Shown here: piece after piece, positions 26,914 through 35,176 of the stretch
Numbering within the stretch: the first letter of the stretch is position 1
How the letters are laid out: each line of letters begins with the position of its first letter
Source of the DNA: Paenarthrobacter aurescens TC1
Lineage (GTDB): Bacteria > Actinomycetota > Actinomycetes > Actinomycetales > Micrococcaceae
Reading direction: 5' to 3'
DNA length: 64,000 nt
NCBI GenBank assembly: GCA_000014925.1
Contig: CP000474.1
Span: 3,472,001 to 3,536,000, forward strand
The notes under the pieces: model-generated
Seen by the model: only the letters and a program-made list of their open reading frames with translations
Told to the model about the DNA's origin: nothing
The model's database searches: none
Position numbers and translations under genes: made by a program

Positions 26914-28049
26914 AACCACGTAACGTTTGCTTGGCGTGCAAAACAGTGTTCAATGGCGAATCTGATCCACGGATCAGGTTGCTCAACCGGCAGGGTGAAC
27001 AAGTCAGCCCCGACGATATTCCGACCGGCGACTCAGAGGAGTTCTACAACACGGAGACGGTCCCTGTGCACCTGGTTTGTCCCAGGGACCACCTCCTAAT
27101 GGAGGGCAGCGCAACCCGGCCCCTCGTGGTCATTTCCCTGTTCGGCGAAACCCGCTCAGGTAAGGACGCATTCAAAAACGGGCTGCTTTCCGTGCTTGAG
27201 AACCATGGACTGTTCTATAGGCAGTTCAGTTACAAACTGCATTCCCTTCAATTGGAGGCTAATGCTGCCCGTGATCCCCTGACCCACCTCGCGGAACAAA
27301 CGCAGGCGGCAACGATGAACCAGAAGCACGTGCCGCTGCACATTGCACTCACGGACCTCAGCAGAGACACGGACGACAAAATCAACGTAGCGCTCTTCAA
27401 CACCGGCGGTGAGGACAACAACGTCGAAACCGGGGAAGACCTTCGAAAAGCGTTGCCGTTTATTTCCCACACCGATGTTTTTGTGGTGATGATCCCACCC
27501 CCCACGCTCCCGGGTCTGCCCGAACACGTCAGAATGCCTCCAGGCAGTGAGGGCGATAGTACACAGAGCCGAAAAGTCACCTTCCGCCATATCGAACGTT
27601 TGGCCGAGGCCGTTCGCGATGGACGCCTCGCAGAAGAAACCGCTGCCCTCAAGGCGGGTCAGCCCGTGCCCGAGCCCGCAGCAAACCCCATAGTGGTGTT
27701 CGCGCTGACCAAGTGCGACCGCTACGTGGACCTCGAAGGGTTCCCCCAGGGAACCTTGCTCGAGCGCCGACACGACGACCAAGGGCTGGACGCCTTGGAT
27801 ATCGCCATGTTCAATGAGCAGGAAGCTCTGAACAAGTTTGTGGTGGACAACGGAGGACACATGCTCCTCAAACAGGCGGAACGGATCGGAAAGGTATTCA
27901 TTACCGCCATCAGCGGTACTGGAAGCGACAGGGAAGGGCACGCGGCGAGTCAAAAATCCGCGCTAAACCGTTGCATGGATCCTTTGCTCCTTCCGCTCAT
28001 GCGGGCAGGCCGCGGAAGGATGAGTCAGGCGGACATTGAGGCATCATGA
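26910..28049 (+). CDS. Zinc-ribbon P-loop GTPase
   Basis: This 379-residue protein begins with a cysteine cluster (C7-x2-C10, C57 and H61), probably a zinc ribbon. A GTPase core follows: P-loop GETRSGKD (79-86), a switch II-like strand ending NTGG (164-167; canonical DxxG) and TKCD (267-270), the guanine-specificity motif. This fits the TRAFAC-type GTPases (called DO-GTPase in the literature, as I recall) that occur beside GAP1 proteins in bacterial conflict systems. The GTG at 26910 overlaps the kinase-like gene's stop (GTGA) and is preferred over TTG at 26892. The stop overlaps the next start (ATGA). No membrane segment is seen. Confidence 0.78.
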   Translation: MKPRNVCLACKTVFNGESDPRIRLLNRQGEQVSPDDIPTGDSEEFYNTETVPVHLVCPRDHLLMEGSATRPLVVISLFGETRSGKDAFKNGLLSVLENHGLFYRQFSYKLHSLQLEANAARDPLTHLAEQTQAATMNQKHVPLHIALTDLSRDTDDKINVALFNTGGEDNNVETGEDLRKALPFISHTDVFVVMIPPPTLPGLPEHVRMPPGSEGDSTQSRKVTFRHIERLAEAVRDGRLAEETAALKAGQPVPEPAANPIVVFALTKCDRYVDLEGFPQGTLLERRHDDQGLDALDIAMFNEQEALNKFVVDNGGHMLLKQAERIGKVFITAISGTGSDREGHAASQKSALNRCMDPLLLPLMRAGRGRMSQADIEAS

Positions 28050-30337
28050 GCAACGAAACGGATACTCGCACGGTCATACTGGACCAACTCGTCTACACCT
28101 GGGCTGAACGAACGCTCACAGGAACCGGCAATGGCGTTGTGCTGCGCTCAAGTCAGTGGCCAACAGGTATCAGCGCTGCCACAGACGCCGCCCTTGCCGA
28201 CTTTGTGGAGTACATTCCCGCAAGATTGCAGCACCGGCTTAGCGGTGGCCTGACACCCCCGTTGGGCGCCGATTTTTGGGAGCACCCCGAGTACGGGAAC
28301 GTCGTTTCCGTGCACCGCTATCTAGGTGTTGACAGCGCTGGCAGGGGCGGCAGGAGTATCATCCACGTGCTGCTGGACCGGGAACGGAGACTCGATGCGC
28401 TGTCGGCCATGGACCTGTGCCGTAGCCAGCTCATAGCCACCGAGTGGGATCTGAATTCTGACCCGGTCCATGACATGGACGCTGTCCGCTTCATACCCGG
28501 GCAAAGGCTCGAGCAACTGCCGCAACTAGATGCCCAATTGTTGATTATGACAATGTCCGGGATCTTGGAAAACATCCTCCATGGGCGCCAGATCGTGTTT
28601 ACCCACGAGCAAGAAGTAGATGCCTTAGGTCTTCTGGAGACCTGTCTCCGGATCCTGCCGAGGAGCTTGGCCAAAAAAGTCACCTTCTCCACATACCGCG
28701 GAATTCCGCAGCGCAGCAAGTTTGCTGTCTCTTTCGCTTCCACTATCTTCAGTGAAGTTCTGCCGAAAGCGGACCTTCAGAAAACGTATGTCCCCTTACC
28801 AGAGTCAGACACCGGTCAGCCAGCGGCAGAAGCAATTGCCGCGAGCATCAGTCCCGCGGCTGTAAATGCCGCCACTGAACTGTTGCGCCTGCGGGAGATC
28901 GGTTCGATTTGCCCACCGGACGTTAGTTCTTTCGTCGGGCTTGAGCAGTGGATCAGCCATCACAGGCTGGCAGTCGGGCCGTCGGAATTGCTGGATCTGG
29001 CCGGTTGCACGGCGCTCCTCGCTCTTCCATCAGACACAGGTTGGGTCCACCGCGATCACATCATCCGACGAGCGGCTCAAATTGTCGCCGGGACCACGCA
29101 GAAACCGACTTTCCTCGGCTTGTTGACCGCATCGGAAAAAGAGTACTTCGGCCTTGCCCTGCATTCTCAGGCCGTGGCCGCGATCTCTTCGTCACCGAGC
29201 CTTGCCCTGAATGCGAAACACCAAGCGGACGCCTTGGGATATCCCGCGCAACGCTTGGCCGAGCTGGCCATCCCGGGACTCGACGCTTTGCCACTGGAGC
29301 AACCGACCGACAATCCCGCTTTGGCGCAGTTTATAAGCGAGATCGCCGCGTTCCTGCCGCTAAGCGTCCGCGTCGGGTGGGTTTCTGCCGGGCCCCTGTT
29401 CCGTGACGCCCTGCTGAAGGAGTGGGAACCCACGAGCCGCGCGGTTGCGACTCAGACATGGACGCAGCCCCGGTGGGCGCGGGCGCACTCTACGCCAGCC
29501 AAGTCCGTAGCACTGTTGCATCCAGTATCGTCGGCTGGAATCGTGGCGAAGGCACTCGCCGACCACACCGCATCATCAGCGGCTATCGACTCTGTACTGG
29601 AGGCGGACCACGAATTTGGGGATGGTGCCTTCACCGAAGTCATCCGCAGAGTGGTGAAAACAACACCAGGAATTCCGAATCATCACCTGCGCAGGCTTGC
29701 CGAGTGTGATCTCCTACCGGCATCCATATTGGCCGACATCAAGAGGATTACCGACCCGCAAAAGACGGAGAAGCCCGCATTCGAGCCCGCCGCATCAGTG
29801 CGGCATTCGGCAGCGTTGTGGCCCAGCCATGAACCCTTCCAGAATTCAATGCTGCCTCAACCCCGTCAGACTGAGTCCGCCCCGCCTCAGCAATACAGCG
29901 AATATCGCCGGAACACAGCTCAGGAGTGGGACCATCGCTGGCAGGGCTTCGCTCCGGAATCTTCGCATGAACCCTCAGCAAGTGCTCGGAAGCCGTGGGA
30001 GGGAACAGTTGACCAGCCCGCCATTGCCCGCCGGAGAACCACAGTACGAATCCTGGCTGTTGGGTTTTCAGCAGTTGCGGGCTACGCCGTAGCAGCTTCG
30101 CAGTGGAACCTGATTGTCTGGCCTCCGGCGGTCTTGGTCTTGCTCATCTCGGTGATGCTGACGATCCTGCCCATTAGGCGCCAATCCAAGCCAGCTGAAA
30201 AGCGGACATCTTCATACCGCCGCCAAAGGATGGGAGTCCTGACGGGGAGCTACAGCGCAAACTCGTTGGCACAATCCAAGAAGGGCACTGTAAACCTGTC
30301 CCGACTAATGCGACGACGATCAAAAGACAGCGACTGA
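28046..30337 (+). CDS. GAP1-like GTPase-associated protein
   Basis: This 763-residue protein begins with a segment (LDQLVYTWAERTLTGTGNGV) typical of GTPase-associated protein 1 N-terminal domains, here apparently the N2 type. A long alpha/beta middle (about 30-560) fits GAP1-N, M and C domains. A low-complexity linker and two membrane segments (about 675-720) follow, with a basic tail. GAP1 proteins are encoded beside TRAFAC GTPases and are thought to work with them; the biochemical role is not established. It overlaps the GTPase gene by 4 bp and ends the operon. The GAP1 call is from recalled family features and should be confirmed by profile search. Confidence 0.68.
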   Translation: MSNETDTRTVILDQLVYTWAERTLTGTGNGVVLRSSQWPTGISAATDAALADFVEYIPARLQHRLSGGLTPPLGADFWEHPEYGNVVSVHRYLGVDSAGRGGRSIIHVLLDRERRLDALSAMDLCRSQLIATEWDLNSDPVHDMDAVRFIPGQRLEQLPQLDAQLLIMTMSGILENILHGRQIVFTHEQEVDALGLLETCLRILPRSLAKKVTFSTYRGIPQRSKFAVSFASTIFSEVLPKADLQKTYVPLPESDTGQPAAEAIAASISPAAVNAATELLRLREIGSICPPDVSSFVGLEQWISHHRLAVGPSELLDLAGCTALLALPSDTGWVHRDHIIRRAAQIVAGTTQKPTFLGLLTASEKEYFGLALHSQAVAAISSSPSLALNAKHQADALGYPAQRLAELAIPGLDALPLEQPTDNPALAQFISEIAAFLPLSVRVGWVSAGPLFRDALLKEWEPTSRAVATQTWTQPRWARAHSTPAKSVALLHPVSSAGIVAKALADHTASSAAIDSVLEADHEFGDGAFTEVIRRVVKTTPGIPNHHLRRLAECDLLPASILADIKRITDPQKTEKPAFEPAASVRHSAALWPSHEPFQNSMLPQPRQTESAPPQQYSEYRRNTAQEWDHRWQGFAPESSHEPSASARKPWEGTVDQPAIARRRTTVRILAVGFSAVAGYAVAASQWNLIVWPPAVLVLLISVMLTILPIRRQSKPAEKRTSSYRRQRMGVLTGSYSANSLAQSKKGTVNLSRLMRRRSKDSD

Positions 30338-30343
30338 GGTCGC

Positions 30344-30603
30344 CTCACCGCCCCGTCTCCCACTCCCTCACCCCGTCAGCGATCTCTCCCGCGTGCGTGT
30401 GATGGAGGTAGTGCTCGCCGGGGAGGGCACCACGGTACCGTCGGTGACGCTCGCGGCTTGGCGGAGGTGCAGCTCGAGCCACTCCGGTTGGTGAGCATCT
30501 GCATCTGCTCACGGGCGTGGTCGGTGTAGTTCTCGGTGGTGTCGTTGGCGTAGGCGGCAGCGGTAATGATGCGGAGTAGGCCGAGGTTCTTCGCGGCGGA
30601 CAT
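30344..30603 (-). pseudogene. Hydrolase remnant, copy 3 (right border of the signalling operon)
   Basis: The part 30344-30490 is nearly identical to 17811-17963 (C-terminal GEHYLHHTHAGEIADGV region) with small indels that break the frame. On the minus strand it is preceded, from 30603, by MSAAKNLGLLRIITAAAYAN and DHAREQMQMLTN, probably an earlier part of the same hydrolase joined after a deletion. It begins only six bases after the GAP1 stop codon. Confidence 0.72.
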
Positions 30604-30751
30604 GATTTCCCAATAGGAGCCGACTCAAAAACAAACGACAGCCGCCGGCGCACCCCTGAGTTGCCGCTGAATTGTTGGAGTCCGAAAGCTCCAAGGCAAT
30701 CGGGCTATCCGAATGGGGAATAGGGGCGTTCGGTAACGGCAAGAGACGTCG

Positions 30752-31240
30752 TCATACAGTTCCGAAAATTGCTTGAATACAACCTTGGAGAGCGGCAGCC
30801 GCGACTATCAGACCACCGAGACCCAGGAGGCCAAACCCTAGATCTTCGAAGGCCTCGACCGCCTTCCTAATTGCCGCAGTCTTGTCATTTTCTGCCTTCA
30901 CGCGTTCGCGCTCAGCTTTTCTCGCCGCGGATGACGGCCGCTTCACCCAGCCGACCATGGCAGTTATCGGGCGGGAGCCCCACGGCAATTTTAATGCAGG
31001 AGTCTTGTCTGGACTGGCCTCGTTGGCTTCCTCCGCTGCCCTGGCAGCGTTCTGCTGAAAAAAGCGAATCCCTACCATCAGCATGCCCCCAACTCCTACG
31101 AACATCGCTCCCACGAAGTTCGCTATAGGTGGCTGGGCTAGAACCGCAAAGACGATGAAGGTGAAAACAGAAATCGAAATCAGGGCCAGGAAACCCTTCT
31201 TATTTTGATTAGTCTGAGCAGAGGTGGCAACTGGTGTCAT
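30752..31240 (-). CDS. Hypothetical membrane protein (162 aa)
   Basis: The protein has three hydrophobic segments: LALISISVFTFIVFAVL, NFVGAMFVGVGGMLMVGI and LGFGLLGLGGLIVAAAALQG. A charged, coiled-coil-prone region (SSAARKAERERVKAENDKTA) lies between the second and third. It is a single gene in its own orientation, with gene-poor sequence on both sides. No family was recognised. Confidence 0.7.
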   Translation of the reverse strand: MTPVATSAQTNQNKKGFLALISISVFTFIVFAVLAQPPIANFVGAMFVGVGGMLMVGIRFFQQNAARAAEEANEASPDKTPALKLPWGSRPITAMVGWVKRPSSAARKAERERVKAENDKTAAIRKAVEAFEDLGFGLLGLGGLIVAAAALQGCIQAIFGTV

Positions 31241-31960
31241 ATCCAGAATTTTCCCTCACTTCCCTTTATTCCCCCAAATGGCCTCAACATGCGGAATGTA
31301 AAGGCCTCAGAGCGACTACAGTATGTTTTCACTTCCGTGGAACTGAAACGCCGTACACATCGATGTCCGGAATGCCTGTAACAACTATAGAAGTTGCCTT
31401 AGGGCAGACCGTTTCGTCGTCAACGCCCGGCCCGCCGGGTCAGCACCCGGCGTCGACGCCAGTTTTATCGCTTCGGCTTTTATGCCATGCGGCGCCTGAA
31501 ATGGTGAACTCGTTGACTGGGAGGCTTCCGCCCGAAGCCGAGCAATGCGGAAGCAGCCGCTAGGAGAAGCCGATCCTGCGCGTGGGATATCCGCTTGCAC
31601 ATCCAAGAACACGAAGACGAGATCTGGAACGCTGAATTGGACGATCGGGTCCCAGCGCCCCTAGCGGCCACGGAAGACCTACTTGTTTGGGCGAGGGGCC
31701 GGACAACTGTATTTGGGTACCGTGTCCGGCCCCGGCCTGCGGATCGTGCAACCACCAAATATTGGGGGTTTATTGGTGGCACTTCCCGAACCGCTGTGTT
31801 CAGTAAAGACCAGTGGTGACGCTCCGCGCACGAGTAGTCGGTACTCGTCTTTCAGCCTCAACCGAGAGCCCACTACTTGCTGTGAGGGCTCATTTTCCTT
31901 GAGTTTTAGCGGCCGCATGTCGCTGCCTTTAGTTGACGAGGGTATGGATAGAATTCGCTC
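31241..31960. other. 720-bp stretch without a supported gene
   Basis: No frame shows convincing protein features. The plus-strand frame ending at 31819 (IQEHEDEIWNAELDD...KYWGFIGG) looks partly protein-like but has no good start and is blocked by an upstream TGA near 31517, so it may be a gene remnant. The right end should hold the promoter for the small genes that follow. Confidence 0.4.
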
Positions 31961-32140
31961 ATGCAGGCTCTGGTTCTGATGGGCTTTGTCTTGGCTGCGG
32001 CCGTCATGTGGGTGGGTGTCATCATCATGATGCTCGCTGGGCTGCACCGGGCCGAACGCCGTGGTCACCACGAAGCGCCGGAACCCTCACAGGAGAGGGA
32101 CTCGGAGAAATACGACGCGCCCCCAACAAGGCGCGCCTAG
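31961..32140 (+). CDS. Small single-pass membrane protein (59 aa)
   Basis: The ATG at 31961 opens a 59-residue frame with an N-terminal membrane segment (MQALVLMGFVLAAAVMWVGV then IIMMLAG) followed by a charged tail (LHRAERRGHHEAPEPSQERD). The layout is typical of small actinobacterial membrane proteins. It lies about 50 bp upstream of a small lipoprotein gene on the same strand and may be coexpressed. No family was recognised. Confidence 0.55.
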   Translation: MQALVLMGFVLAAAVMWVGVIIMMLAGLHRAERRGHHEAPEPSQERDSEKYDAPPTRRA

Positions 32141-32189
32141 TCGATAACCACTTTCTTGACGCTGCCGGGGCGCTGCTAGATTGAAAGCC

Positions 32190-32369
32190 ATGACTTGGGG
32201 GTTTGGCGCTGTGATCACTACCGGCGTGCTGCTGGGTGGCTGCGTTGCGGGATGCCCTGGCTCACAACCTGGCTCCCCCGCTCCTCCTCTCCCAGTCTGC
32301 GAGCCCTTCCCCATGTCATCCGCCCAAACGCCTGCCCCGTGCTCGCCAGCGGAAAGTGCGGCTTCCTGA
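32190..32369 (+). CDS. Small putative lipoprotein
   Basis: The 59-residue product starts MTWGFGAVITTGVLLGGC, a short signal sequence with a lipobox-like LGGC (Cys18), then a Cys/Pro/Ser-rich tail. It would be lipidated and held on the outer face of the membrane. Its TGA overlaps the ATG of the next gene (TGATG at 32367-32371), a sign of translational coupling. The signal lacks the usual positive N-region; a TTG at 32181 adds a Lys and may be the true start. Confidence 0.5.
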   Translation: MTWGFGAVITTGVLLGGCVAGCPGSQPGSPAPPLPVCEPFPMSSAQTPAPCSPAESAAS

Positions 32370-32842
32370 TGCCGACACTGTCTGGACCGGCGGTGGCGAC
32401 AGAACGGCACCTCTTCTTGCAAGAAACTCGACGGCGGCAGTACCGGTGGGCGGGTGCGCTGCTCCTGGCTCAGGGCATCCTGATGGAGGGGCTCGTATTC
32501 ACCGGGCTGCTTGTGCTTCTCGCCATCGGTGTCCCTCAGGAATTGATTGTTGAAAGAGCCGATGTCTTCGCCTTGCCGTACCTGCAGGAGAACCTGTATC
32601 TCATGATGGCGATGAGCGGAGTCTTTGCTGCACTCCGTGTTCTTGGCGCCATCGGCCTTCTGCGCAACCGTCTATGGGGGCTTGGCCTTTCACTAACCAA
32701 TTGCGTCGTCACGCTGGCGCTGATGATCTTCCTTCTTCCCGCAGGCATTGCGGACGGAGTCCTGTCCGGAACCGCGCTGGTGCTCATGCTGTTTGCACGG
32801 CTGGGACGCGATTCCGAAGGACAACCTAGACTGCTCGTCTAA
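32369..32842 (+). CDS. Hypothetical four-segment membrane protein
   Basis: This 157-residue protein has four hydrophobic segments (WAGALLLAQGILMEGLVFTG, LYLMMAMSGVFAALRVLGAI, LGLSLTNCVVTLALMIFLLP, DGVLSGTALVLMLFARL) after a charged N-terminus. The ATG at 32369 overlaps the stop of the small lipoprotein gene; the longer upstream frame would run through that gene and is rejected. No family was recognised. Confidence 0.68.
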   Translation: MPTLSGPAVATERHLFLQETRRRQYRWAGALLLAQGILMEGLVFTGLLVLLAIGVPQELIVERADVFALPYLQENLYLMMAMSGVFAALRVLGAIGLLRNRLWGLGLSLTNCVVTLALMIFLLPAGIADGVLSGTALVLMLFARLGRDSEGQPRLLV

Positions 32843-32923
32843 CCGGCGCGGTCGCCACATGAGGCGGCGGCAGCAACGCCGTCGTACGCGTACCGCTCCT
32901 GATTCGCAGTGCCGTACGCGCGG

Positions 32924-33355
32924 TTATGACTTATCCCGGCGAGGGACCGGCTGAGGCGGAACGGCAGGGTCCGAGACCGGTATGCAGAATCGCAGCCTGT
33001 CACCCGCAAAGCCGTTGTTGGTGCAGTAAAGAGGCACCTCCTCGTCGCCAATGAGGAGGGTGGGCTTCTTTATGCCATATTTGGATTCATTGAAAGTCAG
33101 CACAACCGATCCGTCAGGTGAGGCGCAACTGTAGGCGACATCCCACGGGCTCAAGTCCTCGCACTTATCGAGTTCCCTGGTGGTGCCAGCCCCATCCACG
33201 TACTCCCAGGTCCTGTCCGTGTACTCGCCCACCTGAATAGCAGAGTTTGGAATGGACCGGGCATAGTCGCGGGTGAATGGCCTGTCATCGCAGCTCGCTG
33301 CAGTGAGCGTAAGCAATGCCAGAACGGCTAGGCCTATTTTTGTTCCACGTCGCAT
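32924..33355 (-). CDS. Putative lipoprotein (143 aa)
   Basis: The start ATG at 33355 gives MRRGTKIGLAVLALLTLTAASC, a lipoprotein signal peptide with lipobox and Cys22. The mature part has paired cysteines (KCEDLS, YSCASPDGS, LYCTNNG, RFCIPVS), suggesting disulphides outside the cell. The frame is open far upstream, but that part lacks a signal and overlaps the neighbouring gene. It is the distal member of a row of four minus-strand envelope genes (32924-34929). No family was recognised. Confidence 0.75.
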   Translation of the reverse strand: MRRGTKIGLAVLALLTLTAASCDDRPFTRDYARSIPNSAIQVGEYTDRTWEYVDGAGTTRELDKCEDLSPWDVAYSCASPDGSVVLTFNESKYGIKKPTLLIGDEEVPLYCTNNGFAGDRLRFCIPVSDPAVPPQPVPRRDKS

Positions 33356-33381
33356 TCCGGTGTCCCCCAAGGCACGTTCAA

Positions 33382-33807
33382 CTAATGATTCGAGGGTATG
33401 TCTACCCTGCCGGATGAGCCCGGCTTCGGTGACCCGCGCAGCTTTCGGAGCTGCGTCGCCCGGTATTCCTTGCGGGCCAGCGTGAATGCATAGAACGTGA
33501 AGGCACCAGCCAGAGCAGTCAAGAACAGCGCGCCCCACATCGGACCCTGGCCCTGTTTCAGCGGGGCCAGCAAGAGCACCACCGATAGGACAGTCAGCAG
33601 GGCGGCGAAGACCGCGAGGATCCCCATTCCCCACCAAGTGCTGACCTGAGCTTGACCGCTGCCTGGAGTAAAGCCAATCTCGTCGGCCGGGTAGCTGTGC
33701 AACTCGCCGGTGCTGGTGTTGCGGAGTACCCGCTTTTCCCCGGCTGCGACTGCCGCCTTGTGCTCGGCGTATACGGCATCGTTGTGCCGTTCGCGGTCGG
33801 AAATCAT
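33382..33807 (-). CDS. Hypothetical two-segment membrane protein
   Basis: This 141-residue protein has a hydrophilic N-terminal domain (about 1-55), two membrane segments (GMGILAVFAALLTVLSVVLL and GALFLTALAGAFTFYAFTL) and a basic cytosolic tail. The gene lies between a lipoprotein gene and another membrane-protein gene on the same strand, with short gaps, suggesting one operon. No family was recognised. Confidence 0.7.
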   Translation of the reverse strand: MISDRERHNDAVYAEHKAAVAAGEKRVLRNTSTGELHSYPADEIGFTPGSGQAQVSTWWGMGILAVFAALLTVLSVVLLLAPLKQGQGPMWGALFLTALAGAFTFYAFTLARKEYRATQLRKLRGSPKPGSSGRVDIPSNH

Positions 33808-33843
33808 GGTCCATTCTTCCTTTGCTGTCAGCTAATTAGAGTT

Positions 33844-34266
33844 TCACAACATGCTGGGGTCAGCCGTGATCAGCCCGATGAGGGCCAATGCAGGCAACGC
33901 AGCGAGAATGGGGCCTGCAACCAAGATCCAGGCAGTCCCCAGGTGCCGGCGGTAACCTCGGCCTCGCAGCTTGGTGGCCCACAGAGCAGCGTAGATGACG
34001 CTGGCGATCACGTATGGGATTGCCAGCAGGAGCATTCCCAGGCAAAGCCAAATGACAGCCTGTAAAGCGCCAAGGCCGTCCTCGGTATACATATCGATAG
34101 ATCCGGTGCCCACAGCAATGAGAAGCAGCAGCAGGACCACCAGAACGCCAGCGAGGATGAGGAGGATTGTCCGAAACGTCCTTGCCCATGCAGGCAACGG
34201 CGGAACTTGGACCTGTCCGGGCTGGTGCGGGAAATAATTCGGCGGGTACGGGCTGTGGGGTTCCAC
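33844..34266 (-). CDS. Hypothetical Pro-rich three-segment membrane protein
   Basis: The 140-residue protein begins with a Pro/Tyr-rich cytosolic segment (PHSPYPPNYFPHQPGQ) and has three membrane segments (ILLILAGVLVVLLLLLIAVG, VIWLCLGMLLLAIPYVIASV, WILVAGPILAALPALALIGL). Such N-termini are common in small actinobacterial membrane proteins. It is in the middle of the minus-strand row of envelope genes. No family was recognised. Confidence 0.7.
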   Translation of the reverse strand: MEPHSPYPPNYFPHQPGQVQVPPLPAWARTFRTILLILAGVLVVLLLLLIAVGTGSIDMYTEDGLGALQAVIWLCLGMLLLAIPYVIASVIYAALWATKLRGRGYRRHLGTAWILVAGPILAALPALALIGLITADPSML

Positions 34267-34311
34267 GGTGCTCTCTTCCTGGTGAAAATCTTGGCGAGGG
34301 ACAGGTACGGG

Positions 34312-34929
34312 CTAGACGGGGTGAACGTGCACAATGATCACTTGCACGTCCTTTGAACCGTCGTAGCGGAGGTCATACTGGACCCGAAGGCCTGTGGAAG
34401 TGCCCGGCGCCAGGGCAAAGTCACTCTTGTCCTCCGGCCGGCTGGACACAGATTCGATCCAGTCCTCTGCTGATTCGCTCGGAATTCCGTAGCGGTCCAC
34501 GCCGTCGCGGATCAGAGCAATGAAGTCCTTCAACGATTCGGTCTTAAGGAAGTACGTGATTTCACGAAATTCCGGGCCGCTATTCATGCCGTTGAGCCGG
34601 AGCCGATCCGTCTCGGCTCTTATCAGACCTGTAGGCGCTTCGATTTTCAGTTCCATCACGCCATCGGACATCAAGACATCCGGGGCCTGGTTGGTGCCGT
34701 CTTCCAGGCCGACACTCTCTTTGGTGAGCGCCCCGAACTTCATGTCGAAAATTGCCGTCCTGGACGTCTTGATCTGTTCAATACCCGCCGGATCAAGACC
34801 TGCGTAGATCTTTGCACCAGATGGTGGTGATGGCGCAATTGTCGCTGTTGGAGGGCCGCCGGGAACAGTGACAGCACAGCCTGTGAGCGCCAGCGACGTG
34901 AGTAAAAAAGTGGCAGCCAAGGCCTTCAT
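34312..34929 (-). CDS. Lipoprotein of unknown function (205 aa)
   Basis: The ATG at 34929 gives MKALAATFLLTSLALTGC, a clear lipoprotein signal with Cys18, and is preceded by GGGGGA. The mature domain is mixed alpha/beta without a recognised family. The longer frame to 34959 would bury the signal peptide. It is the first gene of the four-gene minus-strand row, whose members are all membrane or lipid-anchored. Confidence 0.78.
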   Translation of the reverse strand: MKALAATFLLTSLALTGCAVTVPGGPPTATIAPSPPSGAKIYAGLDPAGIEQIKTSRTAIFDMKFGALTKESVGLEDGTNQAPDVLMSDGVMELKIEAPTGLIRAETDRLRLNGMNSGPEFREITYFLKTESLKDFIALIRDGVDRYGIPSESAEDWIESVSSRPEDKSDFALAPGTSTGLRVQYDLRYDGSKDVQVIIVHVHPV

Positions 34930-35176
34930 ACCTATCCCCCAGGAGTATGTGACGGTCATGTCAGTAAATCATCCTCGTGGCTGGGCAGTGAACTTACCGT
35001 GAGGGCAGTTGTGCCCATTGCGCCGCCCGCGCCGTCGCCGCATAGGCCCCGTGAGAAGGGAAGCACGCTCTTCCCAAAGATTCTTGGCCTCGCGTGTAAT
35101 CAATGGTCCCTTGCCGGAAACAACATGTATGAGCACCCAGTTCTGCTCAATAACTCCGTGGGGGAAGGAACCCAAA

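Noticed and set aside
27156..27953. 265-residue minus-strand open frame
   Set aside because: It lies opposite the GTPase gene, whose motifs and overlaps establish the plus-strand frame.
31595..31819. Possible 74-residue protein starting at TTG
   Set aside because: No ribosome binding site and an upstream stop leave no proper start; noted as a possible remnant only.
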